Notes under the pieces: model-generated
Database searches by the model: none
Seen by the model: the letters and a program-made list of their open reading frames with translations, nothing else
Told to the model about the DNA's origin: nothing
Assembly (NCBI RefSeq): GCF_036785885.1
Contig: NC_092323.1
Coordinates: forward strand, 11,416,501-11,480,500
Reading direction: 5' to 3'
Length of the DNA: 64,000 nucleotides
From: Coffea arabica
Taxonomy: Eukaryota > Streptophyta > Magnoliopsida > Gentianales > Rubiaceae
In this document: positions 43,515 through 55,894 of the stretch, piece by piece
How positions within the stretch are numbered: position 1 is the first letter of the stretch
How the letters are laid out: each line of letters starts with the position of its first letter
Made by a program: the position numbers and the translations under genes

Positions 43515-45838
43515 ATCACCTCAAAATCCTCTAGGAAGTTGACAACTATTTGATGCTTACAGTATGTCATAGTTATATAGCTCTCAAATAAGTCTCAGGT
43601 TTTAGCTTATTGAGTATCAACTATCAAGAAGATACAATAAAGACCAAACCAAGAAACTATTTCCATTCAATTCCCACATGCTGAAAAGTGAATTAAAACT
43701 AAAAACTAAACAACTCCACATACAATCATTTGAAACAACTGAGCAAATTCACTTATCTTTATGGACCAAGGAAATTGGATAAGGTACAATACCTGAAGAC
43801 ATCCAAAAGAATAGCAGTAAAGTATGATGAGACAGCGTTTCGGCATATATCTGTCATCCAATTATTGGGACTATGCCGGAGATGAGTCTCTGACCTCAAT
43901 AACTAAACAAAGACTACAGGAAATTGTCCTACTTTGTAATTTGGCAGACTTATGCTCTGCATAATAACTGCCAAGCGGAATACACATGCAGCTAGACCAG
44001 TGAAAACTGAAAGGAAGTCATGTTTCTCATACTTGCATGAAGTTCTGTAACACTATGAAATTCAATCACATCCATAAGCTGTAGATGAATGAATGAATGA
44101 CCAAAAGTCAGACAACTTATATTCCATCTTACTCAACATAATTGTTCAACGGTGTATTAGCTTCAACATTCAGTGGCATTTTGATTTCGGTTTATTCCTT
44201 GGAAAAGAAACCATCATCTAGGCATCAAATAACCTGGGTTTCTTCTTACTGAGCATCAAAAGATAACTTCTCTAAGGATCAGTCAGTGATTGAAGATTAT
44301 GTAGTCAGAAATTTGAAATGAAATAGTGACACTACTGTTACTCCTTAATCTCTACACAAACATTACAAGTACATATTTTTGGAGCCATTACTAGATTTAC
44401 ATGTTTCCACTATTGCCACTGCGATTTTGTTTATATGTACGGAGGATACATGGAGAGTCTTATGTTGGTTTCGTGCCCATTGTGCTTGGATGGTGCTATG
44501 GCTGAAATTTGTGTGAACTCCTGAATCCTGGGCCAAACGGTTGTTCGTGTACTGACATCAAAAGTCGACTAATAGAACCAAACTGATACATTCACTATCA
44601 AAGTCTTCGGTTGACGATGGCTGATTACATAGAGGCAAAAGGAAAGAAATATTGGGAAATGAAAAAGCATTTTGTGCAGTGGCAGTTTGAGCTCAACTAG
44701 AAGGTTGGATTTGGTTTGATCAGATTTAGATATCACAAATGTGTTCTTCTCATCAGATGCTTCAGTTTCAATGGTGTTGGAATCCCACTGACTTCATTTG
44801 GTGAGATTTGTCCCGGAATTCCTTCCACAATTAGTAACAATTATGAGGATTTTGAATTGGATTTTGCGTTTGATGGTTTTTTTTTTTTTTTTCAATTGGA
44901 TTAGCGTTCAATTAGTACTAGTAGAATATGGTTCCCCTCAACAGAGGACTGACAAATCTCATATCATTACCCTATACATGTTGATTGTCACACACACAAA
45001 AACACAGTTCAAACTAAATTGTAATAACTTCCAAGATGCCACACTGCATAGACCAAACAAAAATTTGACTTATCTGAGTTAGCCAAGTAAGAAATATTTT
45101 CTCCTAGCTTTGGTTTGGAAAGCTACAGTAAGTTTTAGATGAGATCTTTAATAACCAGGACTATCCCCTAACCACGATATCTAAGCGACTAATCCAGAAG
45201 GAAATTTGTAGGAATCTCATTCCGAAGATATTCATATGGCTTGAACTCAAATCCCACTAGCCTTTGGTCCATATTTACATATTCTCACTTGTAAATCACT
45301 AAATTATAACTTTGTAATTCATCCTTGGTACAACCAATACAAAATAACCAGTTTACAATAATAAAGAACTAGAGGAAAATAAAACTCAGGCGCTAAATCA
45401 AACCAAAAAAGGAAAAGCACAAGTCTACTTTGGCTATATTGGGGAACTACTCATCATTTTTACGCCTGAGTAGTACGAAGTTTTCACTTCAAGAAAAGTT
45501 CCAAAAAACTGCATTAGTAAGAAATGCTGCAAGAGCCATTACTCAATAAGCTGATGCATGTCACTACCAAAAAACGTGATTTTATTATAATTATTTCTTA
45601 ATTTTAGTCAACTGGATAGGCAGAGGTAAACTGAAAGTCTTCTTAATAATAACAAATATCCGAATCCCAGATGAAATTCAAAACATCCCGAACCAAAAGA
45701 TAAGTGGACGTGAGATTATTTTGCACGAATAAATTCGCTTGGCATGCATCAGCTTAGAAGGCAAATTATCGATATACCGACATATCTTGAATTAGTAGAG
45801 GGAAACTGTAACAGTAGAATGAAAAACAGAAAAAGTAC
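42769..45838 (-). other. Probable leader intron of the CENP-V-like gene
   Basis: The minus strand has AAAAG/GTACTTTTT at 45838 and CAGACAG/ATAG at 42769. Between them is about 3.07 kb of AT-rich sequence without recognisable genes, including a microsatellite at 43472-43514. This is inferred from splice-site shape and the absence of other genes. A separate gene here cannot be excluded. Confidence 0.4.
43472..43514. repeat. Compound (TA)n(TG)n microsatellite
   Basis: About ten TA units followed directly by about eleven TG/GT units. Confidence 0.92.
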
Positions 45839-46005
45839 CTTTTCTTGATCAGATCATCAGAGAAGCAAACTGCAGAGGAGGCCGGAGATACGGAAAAGAG
45901 AGCGGTTTGACTAAATTTTTCAGAAAATAAAACATCAAAGCGTGTTTCACTTGCATGCGAATTCGTGAATTTGAGTATTCCAAGGTCCAAACAGAGCCTG
46001 GCTGG
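45839..46005 (-). other. Possible 5' leader exon of the CENP-V-like gene
   Basis: Less AT-rich sequence on the minus strand (CGTATCTCCGGCCTCCTCTG) that ends in a strong donor, AAAAG/GTACTTTTT. No long ORF, so it would be untranslated. The start is not defined. Confidence 0.35.
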
Positions 46006-47219
46006 CCAAAAAAAAAAAAAAATGGTTGAACCAAACTGAAATGCTAATTTTCAATATTAAGTATTGTACAAAAACATATTTTTAAATTATGGAAAAACAG
46101 AAATAACAATGCTCAAGTACGAAGGACGGAAAAAAAAAAGGGGGTCTCTTGGGCTTGTTAATAATACATCGAAGAGAGAGGCCTGTTACTTGCTCCGGTC
46201 AATAGCCAATCTATAAGAACGGTCTTAGAAGCCCAGCTCTGCGATATAAGCTTAAAAGCCCAGCCCTTGTTCATTTCGTATTGCCAAATTCTTAAGAAGG
46301 GCACTTGGGAATTTTTCTTTTTACCTTTTTTATATTCTTTTCCATATTGCAGTTGACTAGTTTTGAACGTTATTATGTTTGATTTTCTTCGTAATTTTTT
46401 TCTTCTCCTATCATGATTTTCATAGGCAAACTTACATTTATCTGAAAAATTTAGGGGAGCGTGTAAGATTCAAGAGAATATAAAATGAGATGTAAAATCT
46501 TTAAGAGAAAGTAATTGGTTGTATTTTATAATCTTGGGGATGTCTTTCAATGCATGATTTAACATGAACATTAATAACAATTAATGAACCAGCATCCGGC
46601 TACTTCAACCCCTCAATTTTTGTCTTTCAAAAAAAAACTTTTTCTTGATTTTTTTTTTCTTGGGGTGTTCATTAGGACCACATCAAAGAAGCTATATATC
46701 TAAGATAAAATGCTGTGTCGAGTTTCAATTAGGATCTTCTGGAAATTGCATGGATAAACGTTCTTTTTTTTTTTTTTGGTTATGTATTTAAGGCAGAAGC
46801 TAACATGCATGTGCGAGGACCATTTTTTGGCTTGAATTCATCCATTTTCTAGCTCGAGGATGCATAACTTATAGTCTTTTTCTTCTCTCTTGTTCTCACC
46901 AACTATGAAGAACTGCTTTGCCAGCTTCTTGATGTATACATATACATGTATATATATATTGGCTTAAGCTATTAAAAGCTTAGCCGAATTGCGGAATCTG
47001 GCCCCGTACCAGTTGACTGTTATTCAATGGGGTCATGAAGACAAAACACAAGTCTCGCTCTTATCTTTGAGATTGTTTACAAGAACTCCAATTTGGAATT
47101 TGCTCCCAATTATTTTGGCAGTTGAAGGATAAACGTCAATAAGGCTATTCCTGTGAGTATAAAACGTGTGGAATTAATCAAATCAACACAGGGCGTTCAA
47201 TTTCTTTCTATACGTCATT
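46006..47219. other. Intergenic, no gene recognised
   Basis: AT-rich sequence with poly-A/T runs. Part near 46006-46300 may be the promoter of the minus-strand gene. Confidence 0.4.
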
Positions 47220-47545
47220 GCCGTCAATGATTCCAAGTTACATTTTGGAAGGTTGCATCCTCATTTGTCAAAACTTATCCGAAGTAATGAATACATTGTC
47301 TCGGATAATTGAGTATGTTCGTTTAGCTTTTTAGAGCACGATATTGTTGATGTAAATTGAATTCTCAGAGAAGCTAATAAGATTGCGCATAATTTAGCCC
47401 GCTCTGCAAAATCGGACAACTTTGTATTGTCTCTGTGAAAGTTGGAACTCCCTTCCGACTTTTGTCAAATAAATGGTGCTGGACGATTTTCAATAATCTC
47501 ATTAATAAAATCGCTCTTGTTTTCTATAAAAGAAAAATTATCAAA
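47220..47545 (+). pseudogene. LINE relic (RNase H-like C-terminus)
   Basis: The frame around 47370 reads ILREANKIAHNLARSAKSDN, the typical end of the RNase H domain in plant LINE-type proteins (REANxxAHxLA). Stop codons occur just before and after it, so it is dead. The end, ATTAATAAAATCGCTCTTG...TATAAAAGAAAAA, looks like a LINE 3' tail. Upstream parts are not recognisable. Confidence 0.6.
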
Positions 47546-49811
47546 AGGATGAGCATCCAAAAAAATTTAAATGTTTATAGATGCATGCTTTGTTAAAGGG
47601 CTCCAATATTAAGGAGCATGGCCAAGATCAATGACCAAAAATGGGAGGACCTCAAGAAAGTTGGCGATGTCAATGCTGCAAATGGCGATGTCGATTGCAC
47701 ATACATCCACCGGTGGAAATAAACATGTATCTGAACTTAAGGGCTTTCACGACGATTGAGACCTCTCACAAATCGTGCAATCGATTTTTAGATCTTTAGT
47801 TTCTATGCGATGTTTATATGTTTATGCTCTCTCTTCAGATCTTATAGATATTCACTGTCCAGAAGGCTATTATGGGGTCATTCCTATAGATTTGAAATTG
47901 ATAGAAATTAATGAGATCTCTAAACAAATTAACAGCAGAGATGATACTACCCTCACAATCAAAGCATTTCATCATTAGGCTGGAGCAGTCGGCAATTATG
48001 TGTCACACGGTGATATGCAAATTAAGTGTGTCGGCCTCCCTGCTACTGCTAAACAATTTGGCCCTCAATTATGGAGATACATACTAGACGGGCTAGTAAT
48101 TGACTAATTGGTGAATTCTTGAAATGCAATCTTTCTTCTTCTTTTTTTTTTTTTTTTTAAAGTAGAAAGTTTTGAATCCAAAATTTTTTATTTATAATCG
48201 CGTAAATCTTATCTTTCAATTCAATCTTCTGCCTAGAAATCTAATCATTACTAAGCCTCAATACGTATTTATTTATTTTTTTTGTAGAAGGAACTCTTAT
48301 TTATGTATAAATCATCAACTCGAATTTCCAAATCTTTTAGTAGGGTTGTTGGAAGGATAAAGTTCCTCTCTGTTGAGCCATCAAACTAGTTAGTATAACT
48401 CTTAAAGTAGCATCCCTCGTTTGATGGTAGTGCTCGAAGGAAAAAAAAAATCTTGTTTCTTTTTTTTTTTTTTTTAAAAAAAAAACTCTCTAACTCCTCC
48501 CTCATTTGATAGTAGTGCTCGAAAAAAAGCTTGTTCTCTTTTGATTTCTTTGAACCTTTCACTCATTTCCATACCCTTTTCACTCCAAACTGCTAGTAAC
48601 TTATTTTCCATTTTACAAAGAGTTGTCTGAACAAGTAGAGAAAGCTTATTTTAACACCCAAAAAAAAAAATTTACAATTTGCAGTACACTCATCAACACC
48701 AACCGAAAAACTGCACCAACACCTAGTGATAAGCTTTATAGAAATTTCAAAGAATTACACCCAAATTTTGCCATAATATGGTAAAAGATATAAAATGAAC
48801 ATGAAACCACTTAACTTAGCACAAAGTAGCCTGTATCATCAAACTAAACAAATACGACCTTGTCCAAGTCGGTTTTTCACCCTTTTTCTTTTTTTTTTTT
48901 TTAAAAAAAAGGAAGAAGAAGTAAAAAAAAAAAAAGAGTACGTTACTCAATTCTTTGAAAAAAATTTTTTTTTTTTTGGGCTTTTTACTCAATTCTTTGA
49001 TTGGCATATCGATCATGCATGCACGTAAGCTCATCCTAGAGTCGGTTGACAGCTACCTCTTCTGAATAGTTCTATATTTGTGAAAGTGGATATGAGTCAT
49101 ATCCTTGATTGAAAGAAACTGATGAAAAGATTTAGTGGCAAACCTCTCGAATTTCATTATTCTAGATAAGATAACTTTAACAAATCAATCGATGGGTATT
49201 GGATGTGAATACTGATTGATTAGTCTTGAGGAGATTTAGACAGATTAACCGCTCCAAGTTCAACATCAAAAAGATCAATACTAGCCTGCCCGTGATCCCT
49301 TCAGTGAAAACAAGAATCCGTGAATATCAATCTTAGCATACTACCTTTTGGGTTCTTTTTACTCTTTTAACTTTTCTTAATTCTCACCTTCAACGTTAAC
49401 TTCATCTGGGCTTTTTCCAGTTGCTTCAGGTGAAACTTTTGCCATCAATTTTATTTCACACAAAGGTCTTGTCACATGATCAAGTGTTCATCAAAGAAAC
49501 AAATGCACATGCACTCATTCCTCAGGGGGCTCGTGAGTTAGAAAATTTTGTATGAAACATATTTTCAGATTTATTAACTTATAACAAAATCACACAACAT
49601 AGTGTGTTTGGATGGTAGATGATTTGGAATTTTTTTTTATAAAAAAGATATTATAACACTTTTTTAATATGATATATATGAGATAAAAAGATTATTAAAA
49701 AAATATGTTGAAAATGAAAGTAAATAAATTTATGTAAATAATTCACTATTCACTCTCATTATCTTTTGAATAAAAAATTACCAATGAAAGCCCATATTGG
49801 CATATTTCAAT
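47546..49811. other. Intergenic, no gene recognised
   Basis: Long poly-A and poly-T runs (about 48130-48170, 48440-48490, 48660 and 48890-48980). An open stretch at 47775-47978 has no recognisable domain. Confidence 0.4.
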
Positions 49812-50127
49812 GGGTTAATTCCACTTTGTCCCCCCAAACTTTGGATGATTATTCACTTCAGTCCCTAAACTTCAAAATGGGACACTTAAATCCCTAAACG
49901 TATAAATACCTCCTAATTAAGGAAATTTGTTGACAGAATCCTGAATGTCGTTGGTGGTCGAAGTGTCTCATTTTATAAGTTTAGGAATTTAAGTGTCCTA
50001 TTTTATAAGTTTAGGGACTTAAGTATCTCAATTTATAAGTTTTAGGGACTTAAGTGTTCCATTTTGAAATTTAGGGATTGAAGTGGGTAATCATCCAAAG
50101 TTTGGAGGGACAAAGTGGAATTAACCC
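49812..50127. mobile_element. Mutator-type MITE with long terminal inverted repeats (316 bp)
   Basis: The element begins GGGTTAATTCCACTTTGTCC and ends with its complement. The inverted repeats extend for about 90 bases with few mismatches. A perfect 9-bp target duplication, TATTTCAAT, flanks it at 49803-49811 and 50128-50136. A 9-bp duplication with long TIRs is the mark of Mutator-like elements. The centre repeats the phrase TTATAAGTTTAGGGACTTAA three times. Confidence 0.92.
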
Positions 50128-50149
50128 TATTTCAATTGAGGGTCACTAA

Positions 50150-50320
50150 TCAGTTGCCAGCTAACAACTTCAGAATCCCTAAACCACCAGTAGAGTCAAA
50201 AGCTGTACCCATACCGTAATGTGATGACCCAAGTATTTCATGCAATACGTACAGGCTAGTATAGCCATCAACTTTGAACCATAATCGAACCCCGGTTGGT
50301 CCAGTTTCCATCAAGAAGCT
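50150..50320 (-). pseudogene. Possible orphan last exon between two MITEs
   Basis: The minus strand reads FLMETGPTGVRLWFKVDGYT, then YVLHEILGSSHYGMGTAFDS, and ends LLAGN before a TGA. It is bounded on its 5' side by TTTTTTTAG/GCCCTAC, a good acceptor, if the hAT-type element at 50329-50816 and one copy of its target duplication are removed. The codon composition looks like protein, but I do not recognise the family and found no partner exons. Confidence 0.35.
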
Positions 50321-50328
50321 GTAGGGCC

Positions 50329-50816
50329 TAAGGATATAATCGAATCGAGTCGAACTCGAGTATAGCGATACTCGAGCTCGACTGCAAGAGCTCAAGTAAG
50401 TAGTATTATTGGAACTCGAACTCGAGCTTGATGCTTGCTCGTAGAACTCGAGTTCGACTCACATGACCTCGAGTCAATGCAAGTCTTATCGAGCTCGGTC
50501 GAGTTTGAGTTAGAAATTTTCATTTTATTGACAATTTTTTAGCAAAAAGATATTATTGCCCTTTAAAAATTTTTATATGATTTGAAATATTTCATAAATT
50601 CAACAACTCTTTTGGGTATAAAGGTGATTTTATAATAATAATATATTTAAAAATTAAATTTAAAAAGCTCGATAAGACTCGACGAATCTTCGAGCATTGT
50701 TTCTATATGCTCGAACTCCACTCGTTTAGCTTATCGAGGCGCTCGAACTCGGTCAACTCGAGTTCGAGTCAAGTTTTTGACCTACTTGCGAGCAATTCCG
50801 TTCAATTACATCCCTA
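50329..50816. mobile_element. hAT-type MITE rich in CTCGA motifs (488 bp)
   Basis: The termini TAAGGATATAATCGAA and TTCAATTACATCCCTA are imperfect inverted repeats. A perfect 8-bp target duplication, GTAGGGCC, flanks the element at 50321-50328 and 50817-50824. Both subterminal regions are packed with ACTCGAG, GAACTCGA and CGAGCTCG, short palindromes in both directions, and the centre is AT-rich. No coding capacity. Confidence 0.93.
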
Positions 50817-50824
50817 GTAGGGCC

Positions 50825-53810
50825 TAAAAAAATTGTACATCATCAAAAACAAATTTTTCTATTATTAATTCAGCTAAAACATCAAATAATGATAAATTGA
50901 ACATTCAGAGCTCATCCACCTCAATCCTTAAATCTTCATTAATTCTTCTTAATCCTTAACTGTTTAAGACAAGAACGTCAATGATTGTAATAGTTCCAAA
51001 AACCAATTAGAATTGATGATGCCCTATCCGTTCTAATAGAGACGGTAGACTGCAAGAGTCTTGCTTCTCAGTCTAAGATGGTGACACATTTGAGGTATAA
51101 TAGAAGTTAGTCCACGGGCACAAAAAACCAAGAGTTGAGTCATCCCAACTTTCTCAAGAAAAAGAGGAATGGGGAAAGGAACCCTCATTACTAGTGACTA
51201 GACTAGTTCAACGCACTTCATTAAGCCACTTGGCTCGAGTTAACCCAGAATTTGGTCACTGATGCTGCTTTCATAATTGGCTTCTGAGGGTACGTGGAAG
51301 GTCTGGTTTTACTGGACAGCCTTGTCATAATTATTGAGAGTTACATCCAAGGTTAGATGGAGCATATGAATTGACTCGGTTTGTCAAATTTTGTGACTTG
51401 AAAAACCATGATGAGTCATTTTCTGTGAAGCAAACACCATATTTTGTTTATGACTGAAGTGTAGAACACGTGAAATATATAATTACTTAAAGCAGCCTTG
51501 GGGGGCTAAGAATTGAGAATTGATGTGTGAGAAGTTCCTTGCCACTCTTTGTTCTTCTTTTAATTTTAGTTTCCTCCTTTTGTAGAAAAATCAAGAAAAA
51601 TTTTGATCTTTTTATATTAACAATGTATACATTAAGGTCTAAATACATATCACACGTGCAAAATGGTATAGTTACCATTCATTCAGCATGCCAAAGGAAA
51701 ACGTGTATAATAATTAATTTTCTTAGAAGCAGAGACAATTCCTTCACAATAGATTAGCACAAGGAATAATCACCCTTTACACTAGAATTTTTTTTTTTGG
51801 GGTTGTACTCTAGTGTCAAAAGTGGAAAGAAATATTGCTAATCTGAAAACGTGCACTTAGAGAGGACTCACCAGATTCTCACGATTCTGTCAAGGCACCT
51901 CCCAACAGCATGATATTTTCGGAGACACCAAGACAAGGTTTGATGAAACAAATTATGGCCAGCACTTATTATTTGTTGATGGGATTCAGCTGCCAAAGAT
52001 TGAACCTAGCTGGGAGTGACAGGACAATCTTTCAAAGGCCACGCAGCTTCCTTTCAAAGTTTGCTAAACGCCTTTTCTTTTTAGCTCGAGGAAGAAAAAA
52101 CCGATTATCAACAAATGCGTAGAATTTCTAAGCAAACAAAGCAATTATTATCAGTAAGTATTAACCAACCATAATCTGCTAATTACGCCAAGAACTATTA
52201 TTAAGAAAGACCCTAATCAAGGCGTATCTACGTGTATAGGCCTCAGGGCAAGAGCCACGATGGACCGTGTTTAGAATCCCTTGACAAATTCTAGGCTCCA
52301 AGGAATTTAGTGCCAAACCTTAGTGTGTTTGATAGAGACATGATGACCCGCAGCTGCTATTGGTCCCATAGATTCAATTACTCGTTTAAAAGAAAGAAAA
52401 TGTGAACAGATGAGGAATGGATTAGACAAGATCTAAAGACGTGTGTATATGATATTAATAAGAGATGTTTTAGTACTTTTTGAACGAAACTGAGTGAGAA
52501 TCCTCCATCTGTTGTATTGATGATATTGTAGGAGCAATTGACTTTAACTAAAGGTTTCTTATTCGGCAGGGCAAAGTGAAAAGAAAAAAAAAAAGCCAGC
52601 AAAAGAGAAGCTGCTGCGGTTTGGACACTCTTTTTGTTGATCACTCAATGTCCAACATTTGTACTTAGAAAGATTCCAGTTCACAAATCAAGATTTACAG
52701 TATTTAGGTGAACCACAAGGGTAGCTGTCATATGGGTTGGAAATTGGAATTGTAATTATGAGCCTTGGAAGTTTCTAATACACTACTCCGTGGACATGAA
52801 CTTTTTTCTCCTTGTTAAAATTCAAGGTTCAAAATGAGGGAGAAGATGACGGTGACAAAAAAAAAGAAAGAATGAATGAAGTTTACTAGATTTAATTGGA
52901 TAATTTGTGGGATTTGTTAACCGTTCTGATTAACTTGACCTCAATTTTGGTAGGACAAAAAAGGTTTTCTTTTTTTTTTTTTTGCCCTTTTTATTGGGGT
53001 CAACACACAAATTGAAGAAGAGGATGAGCACAAGCCCGAGACCCAAAGGTTCTTCTTGGCAGTTAGCAATAAGGGCAGGCCAGCTGTTGGGATATTAATG
53101 GAGTTTAAATTCACGAGTCCATGCTTTGACAAAATAAAGTGAGGAACTCGGAAGTACCTAAACAACCTCCCATTCAATCAAATACAGGGTGAAAAGTCGC
53201 GACCAGGGCAGGATCGCCCAACCAGATTAGTTTGAGAACACTTGCCAAGTTGGCAAGAGATTAGTAGTATTTTACTAGCCGTAGCTTTCAATACGAGTCC
53301 TTGTGTTAATGTATTTTAAATTCCTAGGGAGCACGTAAGCACAACATTTTTCAACAGATGAAAAAAAAAAAAAAAGCTTGACGGCAAGAATAAACTTTTC
53401 ATATCATGGTTGTGACAGTAAAATTGCAGCCAATCTTTGAGCAATTGCCAACTATGATGATAATGAGTTGAACGTGTGACAATTAGAGATTAAGAGCTTG
53501 TAGTGATAGGTGCAACTACGGAAGTCAATCAAGACCCTCATATGGAAAAATTACAAGCGATCTATGGTCTAAATCGAGTGATACAAATTTGAATTCACAA
53601 AAATAAAAATTTTTCCAATTTGAGCGAAAGCTATTGGATTTTGAGAATAATTGACACTGCCCGATCTGCTCGGCAAATTGTCCCTTAACCTGCGACATAG
53701 AAGACTTTCAGGAGATCAACAAAAATTGGCACAGTTAATAAAGTCTTGTTTGGACAGTCATTTTTCGTCAAAAAAATTACGTCATTTTTCGTGATCACAT
53801 TTTCCTATTA
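50825..53810. other. Intergenic, no gene recognised
   Basis: No ORF here has a recognisable domain, and I found no paired terminal repeats. Several poly-A/T runs are present. Confidence 0.45.
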
Positions 53811-54035
53811 CTCTCTTCGTCCCATTTTAATAGTCCTGTATTCCTTTTTCATCTGTCCCAAATTATAGTCCACTTTCCAATTGAAGAATATTGTTGTATT
53901 TTAATTATATGGACGATATGTGAGAGCTCTTGTTAATTACATATCATTTTGTGGACTTACTCTGATTCGTGATGATGATCGTAGTCAAATCTATTCAAAC
54001 TTTAATTATTAAAAAAAGTTGATCCCGAGGAGGGA
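53811..54035. mobile_element. Stowaway-type (Tc1/Mariner) MITE upstream of the protease gene
   Basis: The left end CTCTCTTCGTCCCATTTTAA and the right end, whose complement is CTCCCTCCTCGGGATCAAC, match the Stowaway terminus CTCCCTCCGTCCC approximately. TA precedes the left end; the right flank has CA in place of TA. At about 225 bp the length is typical. It lies about 460 bp upstream of the protease ATG. Confidence 0.65.
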
Positions 54036-54340
54036 GCAAAATAACCAATTGAATTAAGAATTCAGTAGTGAAAAGATAACTATTTGGGTGATTAAATTAA
54101 ACTAATTATAGCAAATTACAGAGGCTACGTATGTGGCACCATTGAGAAGGACAGTCCAGCGCACGGTGAATCTCCCTCACTTCACTCGGTCTTTATATTT
54201 TCGGACAGACCAGCAGTACTGCTCAGCTAAGGAGGCGATCAATTAGCTGCAACAACTCATCAATAATAAGGAAACCGCGTTTTTCCGCTCTCTTTGCTTT
54301 TTTGGCTTTGCATTGTTCTTTCCGGACCCTTTCCAACCCA

Positions 54341-54348
54341 TATAAATA
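54341..54348 (+). promoter_or_regulatory. TATA box of the aspartic protease gene
   Basis: TATAAATA in the context CCCATATAAATACCAACC, about 150 bases upstream of the ATG. The CT-rich sequence that follows is typical of a plant leader. Confidence 0.75.
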
Positions 54349-54496
54349 CCAACCAACCCCTCTCCACTTCTCACGCTCTTCCCCACACTTCAGAGTCCAG
54401 ACTCGCTCCCTTCTCCCCCTTTAAGTTTCCTCTGCCAAAAAACAATCTTGTTTTCTTCTCAGGAAGCTCTTGAAGTTTTGAACTTCTTCTTCATCC

Positions 54497-55894
54497 ATGG
54501 CTTCCTTCAGCCCCCTTTTCTTTCTTTCCCTCATATTCTTCTTCAGCTTTCACAATCTTTCATCAGCAGCCCACAAGAACCATCACTCAAAGCTGACTAA
54601 AGCAACAGTCTTGGACCATTCCTTTTCTCTTTCTTTTCCTCTAACCTCAGCCCCTCTATCCAAACATGCTTCGTCAGAAACAAGCTTTCTCTCGTCTCTT
54701 GCTTCATCATCAACGAGCACCAAGAAACGGAACCGGAATGCTGGAGAAAAGGTCAAGCAACCATTGCCATACGATTACAAATCTTCGTTCAAGTATTCCA
54801 TGGCTCTGATTGTTTCTCTACCAATAGGGACCCCCCCACAGAGCCAGCAAATGGTTTTGGACACCGGAAGCCAACTTTCTTGGATTCAATGCAACAACAA
54901 GAGTCCATCACCGAGAACGGCACCTCCTACGACGATGTTCGACCCTTCTCTTTCCTCTTCTTTCTCCGTTCTGCCTTGTACGCACCCCATGTGTAAACCC
55001 AGAATTCCCGATTATAGCGTTCCAACTTCCTGTGACCAAAAGCAATTGTGCCACTACTCTTACTTCTATGCCGACGGCACATTGGCAGAGGGCAATCTCG
55101 TCAGAGAAAAATTCACGTTTTCTAGTTCCCAGAGTACCCCTCCCCTGGTTCTTGGATGCGCAGCCGATTCGAGCGAAGACAAGGGCATTTTGGGAATGAA
55201 TCAGGGGAGATTATCCTTTGCCTCCCAAACTAAGTTGCAAAAATTCTCTTATTGTGTGCCCGTCCGACAGGGTCAAGGTAACATAATGCCCGCGGGAGGA
55301 TTTTACCTAGGCCAAAATCCGAACTCAAACACTTTTCAGTACATCGATCTTTTGACTTTTGCGAATGGTCAACGCATGCCCAATTTTGACCCTCTAGCCT
55401 ACACCATCGGGCTAGTGGGCATAAGAATTGGCACCAAAAAATTGAACATATCGGAATCCGTGTTCCGGCCCGACGGTGGCGGTTCCGGCCAGACGATGAT
55501 CGATTCCGGCACCCAGTATACATTTTTGGTCGAGGAGGCATACAATAAAGTGAGGGAAGAAGTTGTACGGCTAGCAGGTCCAAAATTGAAGAAGGGGTAC
55601 GTTTACGGTGGTTCGCTGGACATGTGTTTTGATGGCAACCCTGTTGAAATTGGGCAGCTGATAGGGGATATGGTTCTAGAATTTGAAAAGGGTGTCGAAA
55701 TATTTGTTAATAAAGAAAGAATCATGGATGATATGGGTAACGGGGTGCATTGTCTAGGCATCGGACGGTCACAGTCCCTTGGAGTTGCAAGTAACATCAT
55801 CGGCAACTTCCATCAGCAGAATCTGTGGGTGGAATTTGATTTGGCCAATAGAAGAGTGGGATTTGGAAAAGCCGATTGTAGCAAGTCTGTGTAG
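54497..55894 (+). CDS. Secreted pepsin-type aspartic protease (A1 family, PCS1-like)
   Basis: An intact intronless ORF of 465 codons. It begins with a signal peptide (about residues 1-24; hydrophobic FFLSLIFFFSF, then SSA). A Ser-rich, basic propeptide-like region follows to about residue 95. The mature part begins with MALIVSLPIGTPPQSQQ. The catalytic aspartates are in VLDTGSQLSW (about residue 122) and MIDSGTQYTFL (about residue 335). Cysteines typical of the plant atypical/nepenthesin-like group are present (e.g. WIQCNN, SVLPCTHPMCK). IIGNFHQQNLWVEFDLANRR near the C-terminus is the usual ending of this group. These enzymes cleave proteins in the apoplast or secretory pathway, and relatives affect cell survival and defence. 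The closest Arabidopsis genes in my memory are At1g66180 and At5g37540. The substrate is unknown. Confidence 0.95.
   Translation: MASFSPLFFLSLIFFFSFHNLSSAAHKNHHSKLTKATVLDHSFSLSFPLTSAPLSKHASSETSFLSSLASSSTSTKKRNRNAGEKVKQPLPYDYKSSFKYSMALIVSLPIGTPPQSQQMVLDTGSQLSWIQCNNKSPSPRTAPPTTMFDPSLSSSFSVLPCTHPMCKPRIPDYSVPTSCDQKQLCHYSYFYADGTLAEGNLVREKFTFSSSQSTPPLVLGCAADSSEDKGILGMNQGRLSFASQTKLQKFSYCVPVRQGQGNIMPAGGFYLGQNPNSNTFQYIDLLTFANGQRMPNFDPLAYTIGLVGIRIGTKKLNISESVFRPDGGGSGQTMIDSGTQYTFLVEEAYNKVREEVVRLAGPKLKKGYVYGGSLDMCFDGNPVEIGQLIGDMVLEFEKGVEIFVNKERIMDDMGNGVHCLGIGRSQSLGVASNIIGNFHQQNLWVEFDLANRRVGFGKADCSKSV

Noticed and set aside
48795..49034. Lys/Phe-rich open frames on both strands
   Set aside because: They are produced by long poly-A and poly-T tracts.
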